In this document: positions 56,447 through 64,000 of the stretch, one piece after another
Layout: the number at the start of each line of letters is the position of its first letter
Numbering within the stretch: the stretch's first letter is position 1
NCBI GenBank assembly: GCA_965218865.1
Contig: CBDCME010000073.1
Coordinates: 434,001-498,000, forward strand
Source of the DNA: CBDCME01 sp965218865
GTDB lineage: Bacteria; Pseudomonadota; Alphaproteobacteria; JAAXGF01
DNA length: 64,000 nt
Direction: 5' to 3'
The notes under the pieces: generated by a model
Told to the model about the DNA's origin: nothing
Databases searched by the model: none
Seen by the model: the letters and a program-made list of their open reading frames with translations, nothing else
Translations under genes and position numbers: made by a program

Positions 56447-57739
56447 GTGACGCGGCCCCTGCGCGTCGGCATCGCTGGCCTGGGAACCGTGGGTGGCGGC
56501 ACCGTGCGGATGCTCGCGGACCACGCCGAGATTCTCCAGCAACAATGTGGCCGCCGCCTGGACGTGGTCGCGGTCACGGCACGCGATCGCAATCGCGATC
56601 GCGGATTCGATTTGAGTGGCTTTCGTTGGCACCGCGACCCGCTCGGACTCGCCGCCGATTCGGAAGTTGACGTCGTCGTCGAGCTCATCGGCGGGGAGGA
56701 CGGCGTGGCAATGGAACTTTGCCGGGCGGCGATCGAAAACCACAAGCATGTCGTGACCGCCAACAAGGCGATGCTCGCGGTCCACGGTACCGAGCTTGCG
56801 GAAATGGCGGACCGCTCGCGGGTTAGCCTTGCCTACGAGGCCGCGGTCGCGGGCGGGGTTCCAGTGATCAGGGCCCTGCGGGAAAGCCTCGCCGGCAACC
56901 GTCTGCACCGCGTCTACGGCATCCTGAACGGAACCTGCAACTACATCCTTACCGCCATGCGTGAGCACGGGCGTGAATTTGACGAGGTCCTTCGCGAGGC
57001 GCAAGACCTGGGTTACGCGGAGGCCGACCCTTCGTTCGACATTGACGGCATCGACTCGGCCCACAAATTAGCGATATTGAGTAGTGTAGCCTTCGCCTGT
57101 CCGGTGAACTTTCACGATGTGCACGTGGAGGGAATCCGCCACCTCAGCGCCCTCGACATTGGTTACGCCGGCGAACTCGGGTATCGTATCAAGCTTCTGG
57201 GAATCGCGCGGGCAACGGAAACGGGAATCGAGCAGAGGGTGCATCCGTGCATGGTTTCGGTCGAGGCGCCGATCGCGCATGTCGACGGGGTCTTGAACGC
57301 GGTCGTGGTCGAGGGAGATTTCGTCGTTAGGAACATGTTCGTGGGTCACGGCGCCGGTGCCGGTCCGACCGCCTCGGCGGTGGTTGCCGATCTGGTCGAC
57401 ATCGCGCGGGGCCGCCTGTTGCCGGCGTTCGGAATTCCCGTGTCGCAGCTCCACGATATACCGACCACGGCCATGGCGGATCGAGTCGGCGCCTATTACA
57501 TTCGTCTCATGGTCGTTGATCGTCCTGGGGTCATGGCGGACGTCATGGCGGCCCTGCGCGACGAGCAAATATCGATGGAAGCCATGATTCAGCGTGGTCG
57601 CAATCCGGATGACGTCGTGCCTGTTGTGTTAACAACACATGAGGCCCAAGAAATAGCGATGTCGCGTGCCCTGGCGGAGATTACCCGCCTTGATTCCGTC
57701 GTCGAACCGCCGAGAACAATTCGAATCGAACATTTTTGA
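56447..57739 (+). CDS. hom: homoserine dehydrogenase
   Basis: Reduces aspartate semialdehyde to homoserine for threonine and methionine synthesis. From GTG 56447 it has 430 residues and the NAD(P) motif VGIAGLGTVGGGTVRMLADH; TTG 56405 is an alternative start. TANKAMLAVHGTELAEMADR, YEAAVAGGVPVIRALRESL, LNGTCNYILTAM and EADPSFDIDGIDSAHKLAIL are catalytic and substrate blocks. A C-terminal ACT domain (YYIRLMVVDRPGVMADVMAA) suggests threonine feedback control. It is 11 bases upstream of glpX. Confidence 0.95.
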   Translation: MTRPLRVGIAGLGTVGGGTVRMLADHAEILQQQCGRRLDVVAVTARDRNRDRGFDLSGFRWHRDPLGLAADSEVDVVVELIGGEDGVAMELCRAAIENHKHVVTANKAMLAVHGTELAEMADRSRVSLAYEAAVAGGVPVIRALRESLAGNRLHRVYGILNGTCNYILTAMREHGREFDEVLREAQDLGYAEADPSFDIDGIDSAHKLAILSSVAFACPVNFHDVHVEGIRHLSALDIGYAGELGYRIKLLGIARATETGIEQRVHPCMVSVEAPIAHVDGVLNAVVVEGDFVVRNMFVGHGAGAGPTASAVVADLVDIARGRLLPAFGIPVSQLHDIPTTAMADRVGAYYIRLMVVDRPGVMADVMAALRDEQISMEAMIQRGRNPDDVVPVVLTTHEAQEIAMSRALAEITRLDSVVEPPRTIRIEHF

Positions 57740-57750
57740 AGGGGTTTCCA

Positions 57751-58740
57751 ATGGTGAACCAGCCAACATTGGACCGGAACTTGGCGCTTGAATCGGCGCG
57801 GGTTACGGAGGCGGCGGCGATCGCGTGCGCGAGATGGATGGGACGGGGCGACGAGCACGCCGCCGATCAGGCGGCCGTGGACGCCATGCGCACGGCGCTG
57901 AACGGTCTTCACATCGACGGTACGGTCGTCATCGGCGAGGGCGAGCGGGACGAAGCACCGATGCTCTACATCGGCGAGAAGGTTGGGATGGGCGAGGGGC
58001 CGAAGGTGGATATCGCCCTAGATCCTTTGGAAGGCACGACCATATGCGCCACCGGCGGCGCCAATGCCTTGGCCGTAATGGCGATGGCCGAGGACGGCGG
58101 CTTTTTGAACGCCCCCGACACCTATATGGATAAGATCGCGGTCGGTGGTGGCCTGCCCGCCGATGTCGTCGATCTCGACGAAACTCCCGCGGACAACCTT
58201 CGCGAGCTGGCCAAGGCCCGGAAATTTGACGTCTCCGACCTGGTCGTCATGATTCTCAAGCGAGAGCGGCATGAGGACTTGATCGCCGCGGTTCGGGAAA
58301 CCGGTGCCCGCATCCGTCTGATTCAGGACGGCGACGTTGCCGGCGTGATCGCGACCACGCGGCCCGACACCCACATCGATATCTATCTTGGCATCGGCGG
58401 TGCCCCGGAGGGCGTGCTGGCGGCGGCGGCGCTACAATGTATCGGCGGCCAGATGACGGGCCGGCTGACATTCCGCAACGGCAACGAGCGCCGGCGCGCC
58501 AAGCGCATGGGTATTGTGGATTTCGACCACAAATACAGCCTCGACGAGTTGGCCCATGGGGACATCATCTTCGCCGCCACGGGCGTAACGGGTGGTTGGA
58601 TGTTGAACGGCGTGGGTCGCAAGCCCAAGCGAATCTCGACTCAATCCTTGGTCATGCGGTCGAAAACCGGGACCGTGCGAACAATCACGGCGGAACACAA
58701 CCTGGAGCGCAAGTCCGTCATCTTCGCGAACCCGAGATGA
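57751..58740 (+). CDS. glpX: class II fructose-1,6-bisphosphatase
   Basis: A lithium-sensitive phosphatase of gluconeogenesis. It has 329 residues from ATG 57751 with an AAGGGG site upstream. VTEAAAIACARWMGRGDEHA, GEGERDEAPMLYIGEKVGMG (metal site), IALDPLEGTTICATGGANAL, and IYLGIGGAPEGVLAAAALQC are GlpX signatures. Its stop overlaps the recJ start (ATGA), so the pair is translationally coupled; hom-glpX-recJ is a conserved alphaproteobacterial cluster. Confidence 0.96.
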   Translation: MVNQPTLDRNLALESARVTEAAAIACARWMGRGDEHAADQAAVDAMRTALNGLHIDGTVVIGEGERDEAPMLYIGEKVGMGEGPKVDIALDPLEGTTICATGGANALAVMAMAEDGGFLNAPDTYMDKIAVGGGLPADVVDLDETPADNLRELAKARKFDVSDLVVMILKRERHEDLIAAVRETGARIRLIQDGDVAGVIATTRPDTHIDIYLGIGGAPEGVLAAAALQCIGGQMTGRLTFRNGNERRRAKRMGIVDFDHKYSLDELAHGDIIFAATGVTGGWMLNGVGRKPKRISTQSLVMRSKTGTVRTITAEHNLERKSVIFANPR

Positions 58741-60506
58741 CGCCGGGGGAAGACGCCATCCTCGGCGTTAACCGGTCGGTTTGCGGTCGGCGATGGCGGC
58801 CGCGGCTTGAAAACCCACGTTCCGGGCTGGCGTTGGCGCAGCAAACGGCGCTGCCCGAAGTGGTCGCCCGGGTCCTCGCCGCCCGTGGCGTGACCGCCGA
58901 CGCCTGTCACGGCTTTCTGAACCCAACCCTGCGCGCCGCCCTCCCCGATCCTTCTCGACTACGGGACATGGACCGGGCGGTCGAGCGGATCGTGACCGCG
59001 CTCGACCAAGGCGAAACGATCGCGGTGTTCGGCGATTACGACGTTGACGGAGCAACTTCCGCGGCATTGTTGCAACGTTACTTTAATTCGGTAGGTGGCA
59101 ACGCGCGGGTCTACATACCCGATCGTCTGAGCGAGGGATATGGCCCTAACGCGCCCGCGCTCCTCAAATTGCGGTCGGAAGGCGCGGGTCTCGTCATCAC
59201 CGTCGATTGTGGAACCTCGGCGTTCGCCGCCCTCGAAAGTGCCGCCGCCGCGGCCCTCGACGTCATCGTCATCGATCACCATGCCGCCGAGGCGCAACTG
59301 CCGCCCTGTACGGCGCTCGTCAATCCCAAGCGATTCGATGACGAGTCGGGGTGCGGGCTTCTCGCGGCGGTGGGTGTCACGTTCTTGTTGGTGGTGGGTC
59401 TGAACCGTGCCCTGCGCGCTCGGGGATGGTTCAACGGGCGGGCCGAGCCGGATCTGAGGCAATGGCTCGATCTTGTCGCCTTGGGAACGGTTTGCGACGT
59501 GGTGCCGCTAACCGGGGTCAACCGTGCCCTGGTTTCCCGGGGGCTGGAGATTATGGGGCGTCGCGCGAACCCGGGCCTCGCCGCCTTGTCGAACATTGCC
59601 GGCATCGACGAGAAACCGGGGACCTATCACGCGGGTTTCGTGCTCGGTCCGCGGATCAACGCCGGCGGCCGGGTCGGAAAATCCAACCTCGGTGTCCGTC
59701 TTCTGACCACCGAGGATCCGGACAAGGCGCGGTCCCTGGCCACCCAACTCGACGCTCTCAACCGGGAACGACGACAACTCGAACGCAAGGTCGAGGAATC
59801 CGCCTTGGCGCGGTTGGCGGAGCGGTCGGAAGAATTGTCGGTGGTTGTCATCGCCGCTGAAGGTTGGCACCCCGGCGTCATAGGCATCGTCGCCAGCCGG
59901 TTGAAGGAACGTGTGCGCCGGCCCGTTATCGTTATCGCTCTGGCCGACGGGATCGGCAAGGGATCGGGCCGCTCGATCCCGGGCGTCGACCTCGGCGCGG
60001 CCGTTCTGGCGGCGCGGCAGGCCGGCCTCTTGCGCGATGGCGGCGGTCATCCCATGGCCGCGGGGATCACCGTCGCGGCCGACCAGGTTTCGGCCCTTGA
60101 AAGCTTTCTGTGCGACCGCCTTGGCGGGGAGGTGGCCCGGGCAGACGCCGCCAGCTTGGGCGTCGATGGGGCCCTGACGGTTGCCGCCGCAAAGCCAGAT
60201 CTTGTCGCTCAGTTGGCCCGGATCGGTCCTTTCGGTGCCGGTTTGGCGGAACCCCGATTCGCCTTCGCGGCGAGCCGAGTGGTTCATGCCCGGGTCGTCG
60301 GCGAGCGCCACGTTCGGTGTGTGTTGACCGACACCAGCGGCGCCCGTCTCGACGGCATCGCCTTCCGCTGTCTGGATTCCCCGGTCGGACCGCCGCTTCT
60401 GCAGTCGGCGGGGCGCACCCTCCACGTCCTTGGGCATCTGCGGAACAACGCTTGGAACGGGCGTGACCGCGTCCAACTGACCATAGACGACCTCGCCTTC
60501 GCCTGA
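58737..60506 (+). CDS. recJ: single-stranded-DNA-specific exonuclease RecJ
   Basis: A 5'-3' exonuclease for recombination and mismatch repair. It has 589 residues from ATG 58737. Motif I is IAVFGDYDVDGATSAALLQR, GLVITVDCGTSAF is motif II, and VIDHH(A)AE is motif III (DHH). LVALGTVCDVVPL is motif IV. The DHHA1 part has GWHPGVIGIVASRLKERVRR and RDGGGHPMAAG, and the OB-fold end is VRCVLTDTSGARLDGIAFR. All metal ligands are present. Confidence 0.96.
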   Translation: MTPGEDAILGVNRSVCGRRWRPRLENPRSGLALAQQTALPEVVARVLAARGVTADACHGFLNPTLRAALPDPSRLRDMDRAVERIVTALDQGETIAVFGDYDVDGATSAALLQRYFNSVGGNARVYIPDRLSEGYGPNAPALLKLRSEGAGLVITVDCGTSAFAALESAAAAALDVIVIDHHAAEAQLPPCTALVNPKRFDDESGCGLLAAVGVTFLLVVGLNRALRARGWFNGRAEPDLRQWLDLVALGTVCDVVPLTGVNRALVSRGLEIMGRRANPGLAALSNIAGIDEKPGTYHAGFVLGPRINAGGRVGKSNLGVRLLTTEDPDKARSLATQLDALNRERRQLERKVEESALARLAERSEELSVVVIAAEGWHPGVIGIVASRLKERVRRPVIVIALADGIGKGSGRSIPGVDLGAAVLAARQAGLLRDGGGHPMAAGITVAADQVSALESFLCDRLGGEVARADAASLGVDGALTVAAAKPDLVAQLARIGPFGAGLAEPRFAFAASRVVHARVVGERHVRCVLTDTSGARLDGIAFRCLDSPVGPPLLQSAGRTLHVLGHLRNNAWNGRDRVQLTIDDLAFA

Positions 60507-60584
60507 TCGGGATGTTTCGGCGCCGGCGCGACCCGGGCAAACTTCTTGATTTTGGGTTTCCCGGTCACTAAATCTTGCCATCGT

Positions 60585-60660
60585 GTCCCCATCGTCTAGA
60601 GGCCTAGGACTCCACTCTTTCAAGGTGGCAACACGGGTTCGAACCCCGTTGGGGACACCA
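60585..60660 (+). tRNA. tRNA-Glu (TTC)
   Basis: GTCCCCA acceptor pairs with TGGGGAC, D arm TCGTCTAGAGGCCTAGGA, anticodon loop CTTTCAA with anticodon TTC, T arm CGGGTTCGAACCCCG. CCA is encoded at 60658-60660. It lies 78 bases after recJ. Confidence 0.96.
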
Positions 60661-61410
60661 ATAGTATCAATGGGTTAGGGATTTTCCGTCGCGAGCGTAC
60701 GTAACTTTTACGAATTATCGGGCGTATTTCCGAGCCAAACGGCCACGTTCATGAGTGGATATTCGTGGACGATTTTCCGTTTCTAGCCGGCATCATTAAA
60801 CGCCGCGTTCGCCGAAAACGAAAACCCCGGCACGAAGCCGGGGCTCGGGGATTAGAGATCGTTACGCCGCGATCGGCCGTTCGGCCTGATCCTGCAGTTC
60901 GTGCAAGAATGTCGCCGCTTGCTGCGCCTTGCTCGCGGCCGCGGCGCGGGCTTCGCTCCGCGGACGCGCGGGGGGCTACGCTACGCCCGCGCTAACGAAT
61001 TTTTTCACCGCCTCTCGGGACACAGCCCGCCCCGCCCTTTAGACCTCAGGAGTGGGAAGAAAGAGTGCGTGTTCCAGCTTTAACCAGAGGAGGGGCCATC
61101 ACGAAATACCTAATGAATGCCTCTTGACTCACTGTCTGCTCATATCAGGCTTGCCTGCCGATCGACGCACCGCGCCGCCCCCGCCCGCGTCCGGCAGGCG
61201 TAACCCTTCACAGAAGCGGTAGAAAATCGGCTCTGGAAAACACGTTGGCTTCCTGGGGAACAGCGGCCGCAGTTGGCTCAAACCTTCGCTGTGTGCCGCG
61301 TTACGGATGATTCTTCGGGCGGGTTTACCGTCTGAATCTGTCAGGTATGCCCGTAGGTGATGTGCGGTAGGTTTGGGAATTTCCGCGGTTCAGGATTAAT
61401 CGCCCGAAAT
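60661..61410. other. spacer with a minus-strand terminator and possible gene remnant
   Basis: No complete gene. On the minus strand a frame ending in TAA (60865-60863) reads SKAQQAATFLHELQDQAERPIAA-like protein text for about 30 codons with no start, just ahead of the hairpin at 60826-60844. It could be the tail of a decayed gene. The stretch 60940-61000 is very GC-rich and repetitive. Low confidence. Confidence 0.35.
60815..60846 (-). terminator. Rho-independent terminator, minus-strand reading
   Basis: CCCCGGCACGAAGCCGGGG (60826-60844) forms a perfect stem. On the minus strand it is followed by TTTTCGTTTTC. It points to a former or unseen minus-strand transcript ending here. Confidence 0.7.
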
Positions 61411-62796
61411 TCAAAATTGTTTGCGGAACCCAGTTCGTTGACTGGGATCGTTTTCGTTTGATTTGGTCGCGTCCGACCAGGTCTTGACCGGCATGATCCC
61501 GAACGGACGGCGGACCGAATCGGGGGTGATACCGGCGCGCAGCGCGGTGAGGACGCCGGCGGCTTCCCAGGTGTTCTCGACGATGAAGAGTTGCTGGGGG
61601 CGCCACGGCAAGAGCGTCAGATCGTTGGGCATGATGCCGCGGCCCTCGCGGATGGCGATGACGGGAATGCCTTGTTCGAGCGCGGCCAGGGTCGGCAGGC
61701 CGATGCAGCCGTCGGGCAGGATCAGGCAGGAGACGTTCTCGGCGGTCATGACCTCGGCGGCGCCCATCTCCTCCCGGTCGACGACGACGCGGGGGCTTTG
61801 CTTGAGACCCTTGAGAACGCACTGCAGGAACGACGACGAGATCGCTTCCGCCGCCATGCGGGGATCGACCCGGCCGGGATCGGCGAAAAGGATGTCGCGC
61901 GACTCCATCATCGGCGCATGGGCGGCCGGCACGTCGAAGGCGTGCGCCACCGCGTGGGTCAACATCGCCTCGACGCCGCCCCACGGATTGATCATCTCGC
62001 CGTTGCTGTCGAAATAGCGGTCGTGATACCCCTCGGGCACGGCGATCAGCGACGAAATCGCGACCGCGTCGTAGCGCTCCCGGGTTTCGCGCAGAAGCTC
62101 GAACAGCCGGCCGATGCCAGTGCCCGAGCCGGCGGCCCGGCCCGACGCGGTATAGGCGGCTTCCAATTCCAGCGGTGGGTCGAGTCGGTGGATCCCGGCG
62201 CAGTCGAGACCATAGGTCGCGCGCGCCGCCTCGACGGTATTGAGGGCGAGGTTCTCGATCATCTCGTCCGAGCGGGCGTCGATCACGACGAGCACGCGGT
62301 TGGCGCGCACGGACTTCAGTCCGACGGTTCCCATCAACAGGCGGCAGATCACGCTGCCCTCCACGTAAGAGGCGTTGGCGGGAATTTCGTTGATGTCGCT
62401 GGCGTTGACGACGTTGGGATGGGTAATCAGGTGATCGCAACAGCTCGCGAAAAGCCGTGCCGCCGGGGTCGCGTCTCCGGCGTGGCCGCCGAGCTCGGCG
62501 CCGATCCCCGTCGGGACCAGATAGACCGCGTTGAAACCAGCGGCCGATTCGGCCCGACGCCGCTCGAACGCGAAGATCGAACGCGCGCCCAACGGCAGGG
62601 CGTCGCCGGCGCCGGCAAGGCAGCCGATCTCGCATTGGTATTGGCCATCCTCGACGGCGGTGACGGCGAGCCGCACCGGGATTTGGCCGTCCCCAAGGCG
62701 AAACGAGAGCGCCTTTTCCATGTGCCCGATGAGACCGGTATGACCGGGCGCCAGCGGGAGGGCGACGCGCTGTTCACGCAATTGCACGGTCGGCAT
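61411..62796 (-). CDS. DUF3326 family protein
   Basis: Function unknown. It has 461 residues with the DUF3326 signatures AVYLVPTGIGAELGGHAGDA, CCDHLITHPNVVNASDINEI and ASYVEGSVICRLLMG. DAVAISSLIAVPEGYHDRYF, NPWGGVEAMLTHAVAHAFDV, CLILPDGCIGLPTLAALEQG and IPVIAIREGRGIMPNDLTLL follow in the C-terminal half. No signal peptide. Its ATG lies inside the end of the upstream nspC-like gene (23-bp overlap), so the two are translationally coupled and probably act in one pathway. No catalytic mechanism can be assigned. Confidence 0.82.
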   Translation of the reverse strand: MPTVQLREQRVALPLAPGHTGLIGHMEKALSFRLGDGQIPVRLAVTAVEDGQYQCEIGCLAGAGDALPLGARSIFAFERRRAESAAGFNAVYLVPTGIGAELGGHAGDATPAARLFASCCDHLITHPNVVNASDINEIPANASYVEGSVICRLLMGTVGLKSVRANRVLVVIDARSDEMIENLALNTVEAARATYGLDCAGIHRLDPPLELEAAYTASGRAAGSGTGIGRLFELLRETRERYDAVAISSLIAVPEGYHDRYFDSNGEMINPWGGVEAMLTHAVAHAFDVPAAHAPMMESRDILFADPGRVDPRMAAEAISSSFLQCVLKGLKQSPRVVVDREEMGAAEVMTAENVSCLILPDGCIGLPTLAALEQGIPVIAIREGRGIMPNDLTLLPWRPQQLFIVENTWEAAGVLTALRAGITPDSVRRPFGIMPVKTWSDATKSNENDPSQRTGFRKQF

Positions 62797-63931
62797 CCCC
62801 CGTCAGCTGGGCAAACTCCGCGAAGGATTCCTCGTGGACGAGTTCCATCGACCCGTCGCGCCGGCGCAGGTAGATCGACGGCAGACCGACGCCGTTGAAG
62901 CGGTGGGCCTTGGAAATCGTGTAGGCTCCCATGTTGAGAAAGGTCAACCGCGATCCGATCTTAAGCGCCGAATCGAACGCGTACTCGCCGAAGACGTCCC
63001 CCGCCATGCAAGTACATCCGGCAAGAATATATTCGTGCAATCCGCCGGTCACGTCGCCCAAGACGTCCGGTTCGAACTGAAACTCGAAGACTTCCGGCAT
63101 GTGGTTGATCGCCGTGTCCAGGACCGCGATCGGGAGGTCGTCCCCCGGGAGGATGTCGTGCACCGTCGCCTCGATCGTTCCCGCGCGGCGGACCAGCGCG
63201 GCGCCCGGCTCGACGAGGACGTCGAGGCCGAAGCGCTGGCGGAAGATCGCGGCGGCGTCAAAAAAATCCGCGAGATCGTTCGCCTCGGTGAACAGGTAGC
63301 CGCCGCCCAGGTTGATCCAATCCATCCGCTCCAACACATGGGGGATGATGTCCTCGACATGGCGCGCGGTCGCCAGCAGACTGGCGAAATCGGTCTCGTC
63401 GCAATTGGTGTGAAAATGCAGGCCGTCGATGCTTTCGATCTGGCCGGGCGCGGACTTGGCGATCTCGGCGAGATCGTGGATCGGCACGCCGAGCTTGGAA
63501 TTGCGCCGGCAGGGATCGTAGCGCGGGTCGCGGACGAAGGAAAGTTGGGGATTCACGCGCAGGCCCCGGCGGGTCGAGGTCATCTTTCCCAGCCGCGCCC
63601 ACTGGGAGAGCGAGTTGAACGTCACCGTGGCGAGGCGTTCGCCAAATTCCTCCAAGATATCCGGCGTGACCAGTGGGCTGACCAAATGCAACGACGACGC
63701 CTCGCCACATACGCGCACGATCAGTTCGAGCTCATTGGGCGAACTGCAAGCAAAACCGTCCACATATTGCGATACGTGTTGGAGGACTTCGGGCAACGCG
63801 CACGCCTTGGGGGAGTAAAGCAATTGGCACGAGGCTTGGTCCGCGATCTTGCGAACCACCGCCAGGTCCGCTTCCAGGGCCTTTTGGTCGATCACGAAGG
63901 CGGGCGTCGCGATGGGCATCGACGAAGTCAT
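62774..63931 (-). CDS. nspC: carboxynorspermidine decarboxylase-type PLP enzyme
   Basis: A fold-type III decarboxylase of the alanine-racemase-like group, 385 residues. TPAFVIDQKALEADLAVVRK and the PLP Lys in LLYSPKACALPEV open the barrel. IDGLHFHTNCDETDFASL, MDWINLGGGYLFTEAN and VLVEPGAALVRRAG hold phosphate and substrate contacts. The C-terminal barrel has the catalytic Cys in AGCTCMAGDVFGEY and NMGAYTISKAHRFNGVGLPS. These blocks match NspC, the last step to norspermidine/spermidine. No carboxynorspermidine synthase gene is in the window, and the neighbour is DUF3326, so the substrate could differ. Confidence 0.85.
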   Translation of the reverse strand: MTSSMPIATPAFVIDQKALEADLAVVRKIADQASCQLLYSPKACALPEVLQHVSQYVDGFACSSPNELELIVRVCGEASSLHLVSPLVTPDILEEFGERLATVTFNSLSQWARLGKMTSTRRGLRVNPQLSFVRDPRYDPCRRNSKLGVPIHDLAEIAKSAPGQIESIDGLHFHTNCDETDFASLLATARHVEDIIPHVLERMDWINLGGGYLFTEANDLADFFDAAAIFRQRFGLDVLVEPGAALVRRAGTIEATVHDILPGDDLPIAVLDTAINHMPEVFEFQFEPDVLGDVTGGLHEYILAGCTCMAGDVFGEYAFDSALKIGSRLTFLNMGAYTISKAHRFNGVGLPSIYLRRRDGSMELVHEESFAEFAQLTGDADRAIA

Positions 63932-64000
63932 CCCCTCAATCCAATATCACGTGCGGAACGAAACGCGCATCCGAGGACGTTACGAGGTTTTCGTCCTCGC
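63932..64000. other. upstream region of the nspC-DUF3326 operon
   Basis: Sixty-nine bases to the window edge; likely carries the promoter for the minus-strand operon. Nothing specific recognised. Confidence 0.3.

Overview
The window reads as a GC-rich alphaproteobacterial chromosome, most likely Rhodospirillales-like. The reasons are the divergent purD/xseA pair, the order pcm - tolC - popZ - valS, the hom-glpX-recJ cluster, and a PopZ/DUF2497 protein. The species cannot be told from the sequence.

Layout. (1) 1-2.2 kb: core genes purD (partial, frameshifted) and xseA. (2) 2.2-8.3 kb: a signalling and decay zone with a GGDEF-REC protein, a broken membrane histidine kinase, fragments of a response regulator, a GGDEF protein and a cold-shock gene, and a TKGV-repeat protein with an in-frame stop. 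(3) 8.9-46.1 kb, between tRNA-Pro and tRNA-Cys: an accessory region full of insertion sequences. It holds IS256, IS21, ISAs1 (with an N-terminal DruA-like DUF4338 domain), IS3, three IS5 plus one IS5 remnant, two IS630, and IS110 remnants. Among them lie an Ig-like/FnIII repeat adhesin pseudogene, a porin and a lipoprotein each split by an IS with visible target duplications, and broken tag, GST and zntB-like genes. Intact metabolic genes are still present: a MOSC-ferredoxin reductase fusion, frmA, ggt, a GNAT enzyme and a YciI-like protein. (4) 46.3-60.7 kb: a clean housekeeping block: pcm, tolC, popZ, valS, ilvD, argC, an OmpA-like lipoprotein, hom, glpX, recJ and tRNA-Glu. (5) 61.4-63.9 kb: a two-gene minus-strand operon, an NspC-type decarboxylase and a DUF3326 protein.

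Two small non-coding repeat families stand out. One is a 101-bp MITE-like element in three copies with 4-bp target duplications, one of them with a matching empty site in the same window. The other is a palindromic intergenic element of about 120-155 bp in six copies.

Many genes are broken in one of two ways: indels in short homopolymer or GC-dinucleotide runs, and premature stops, of which at least three are explained by a single transition. Together with the IS load this suggests a genome in an early phase of decay, as in host-restricted or recently bottlenecked bacteria. Some run-length indels, notably the one in purD, could instead be sequencing errors.
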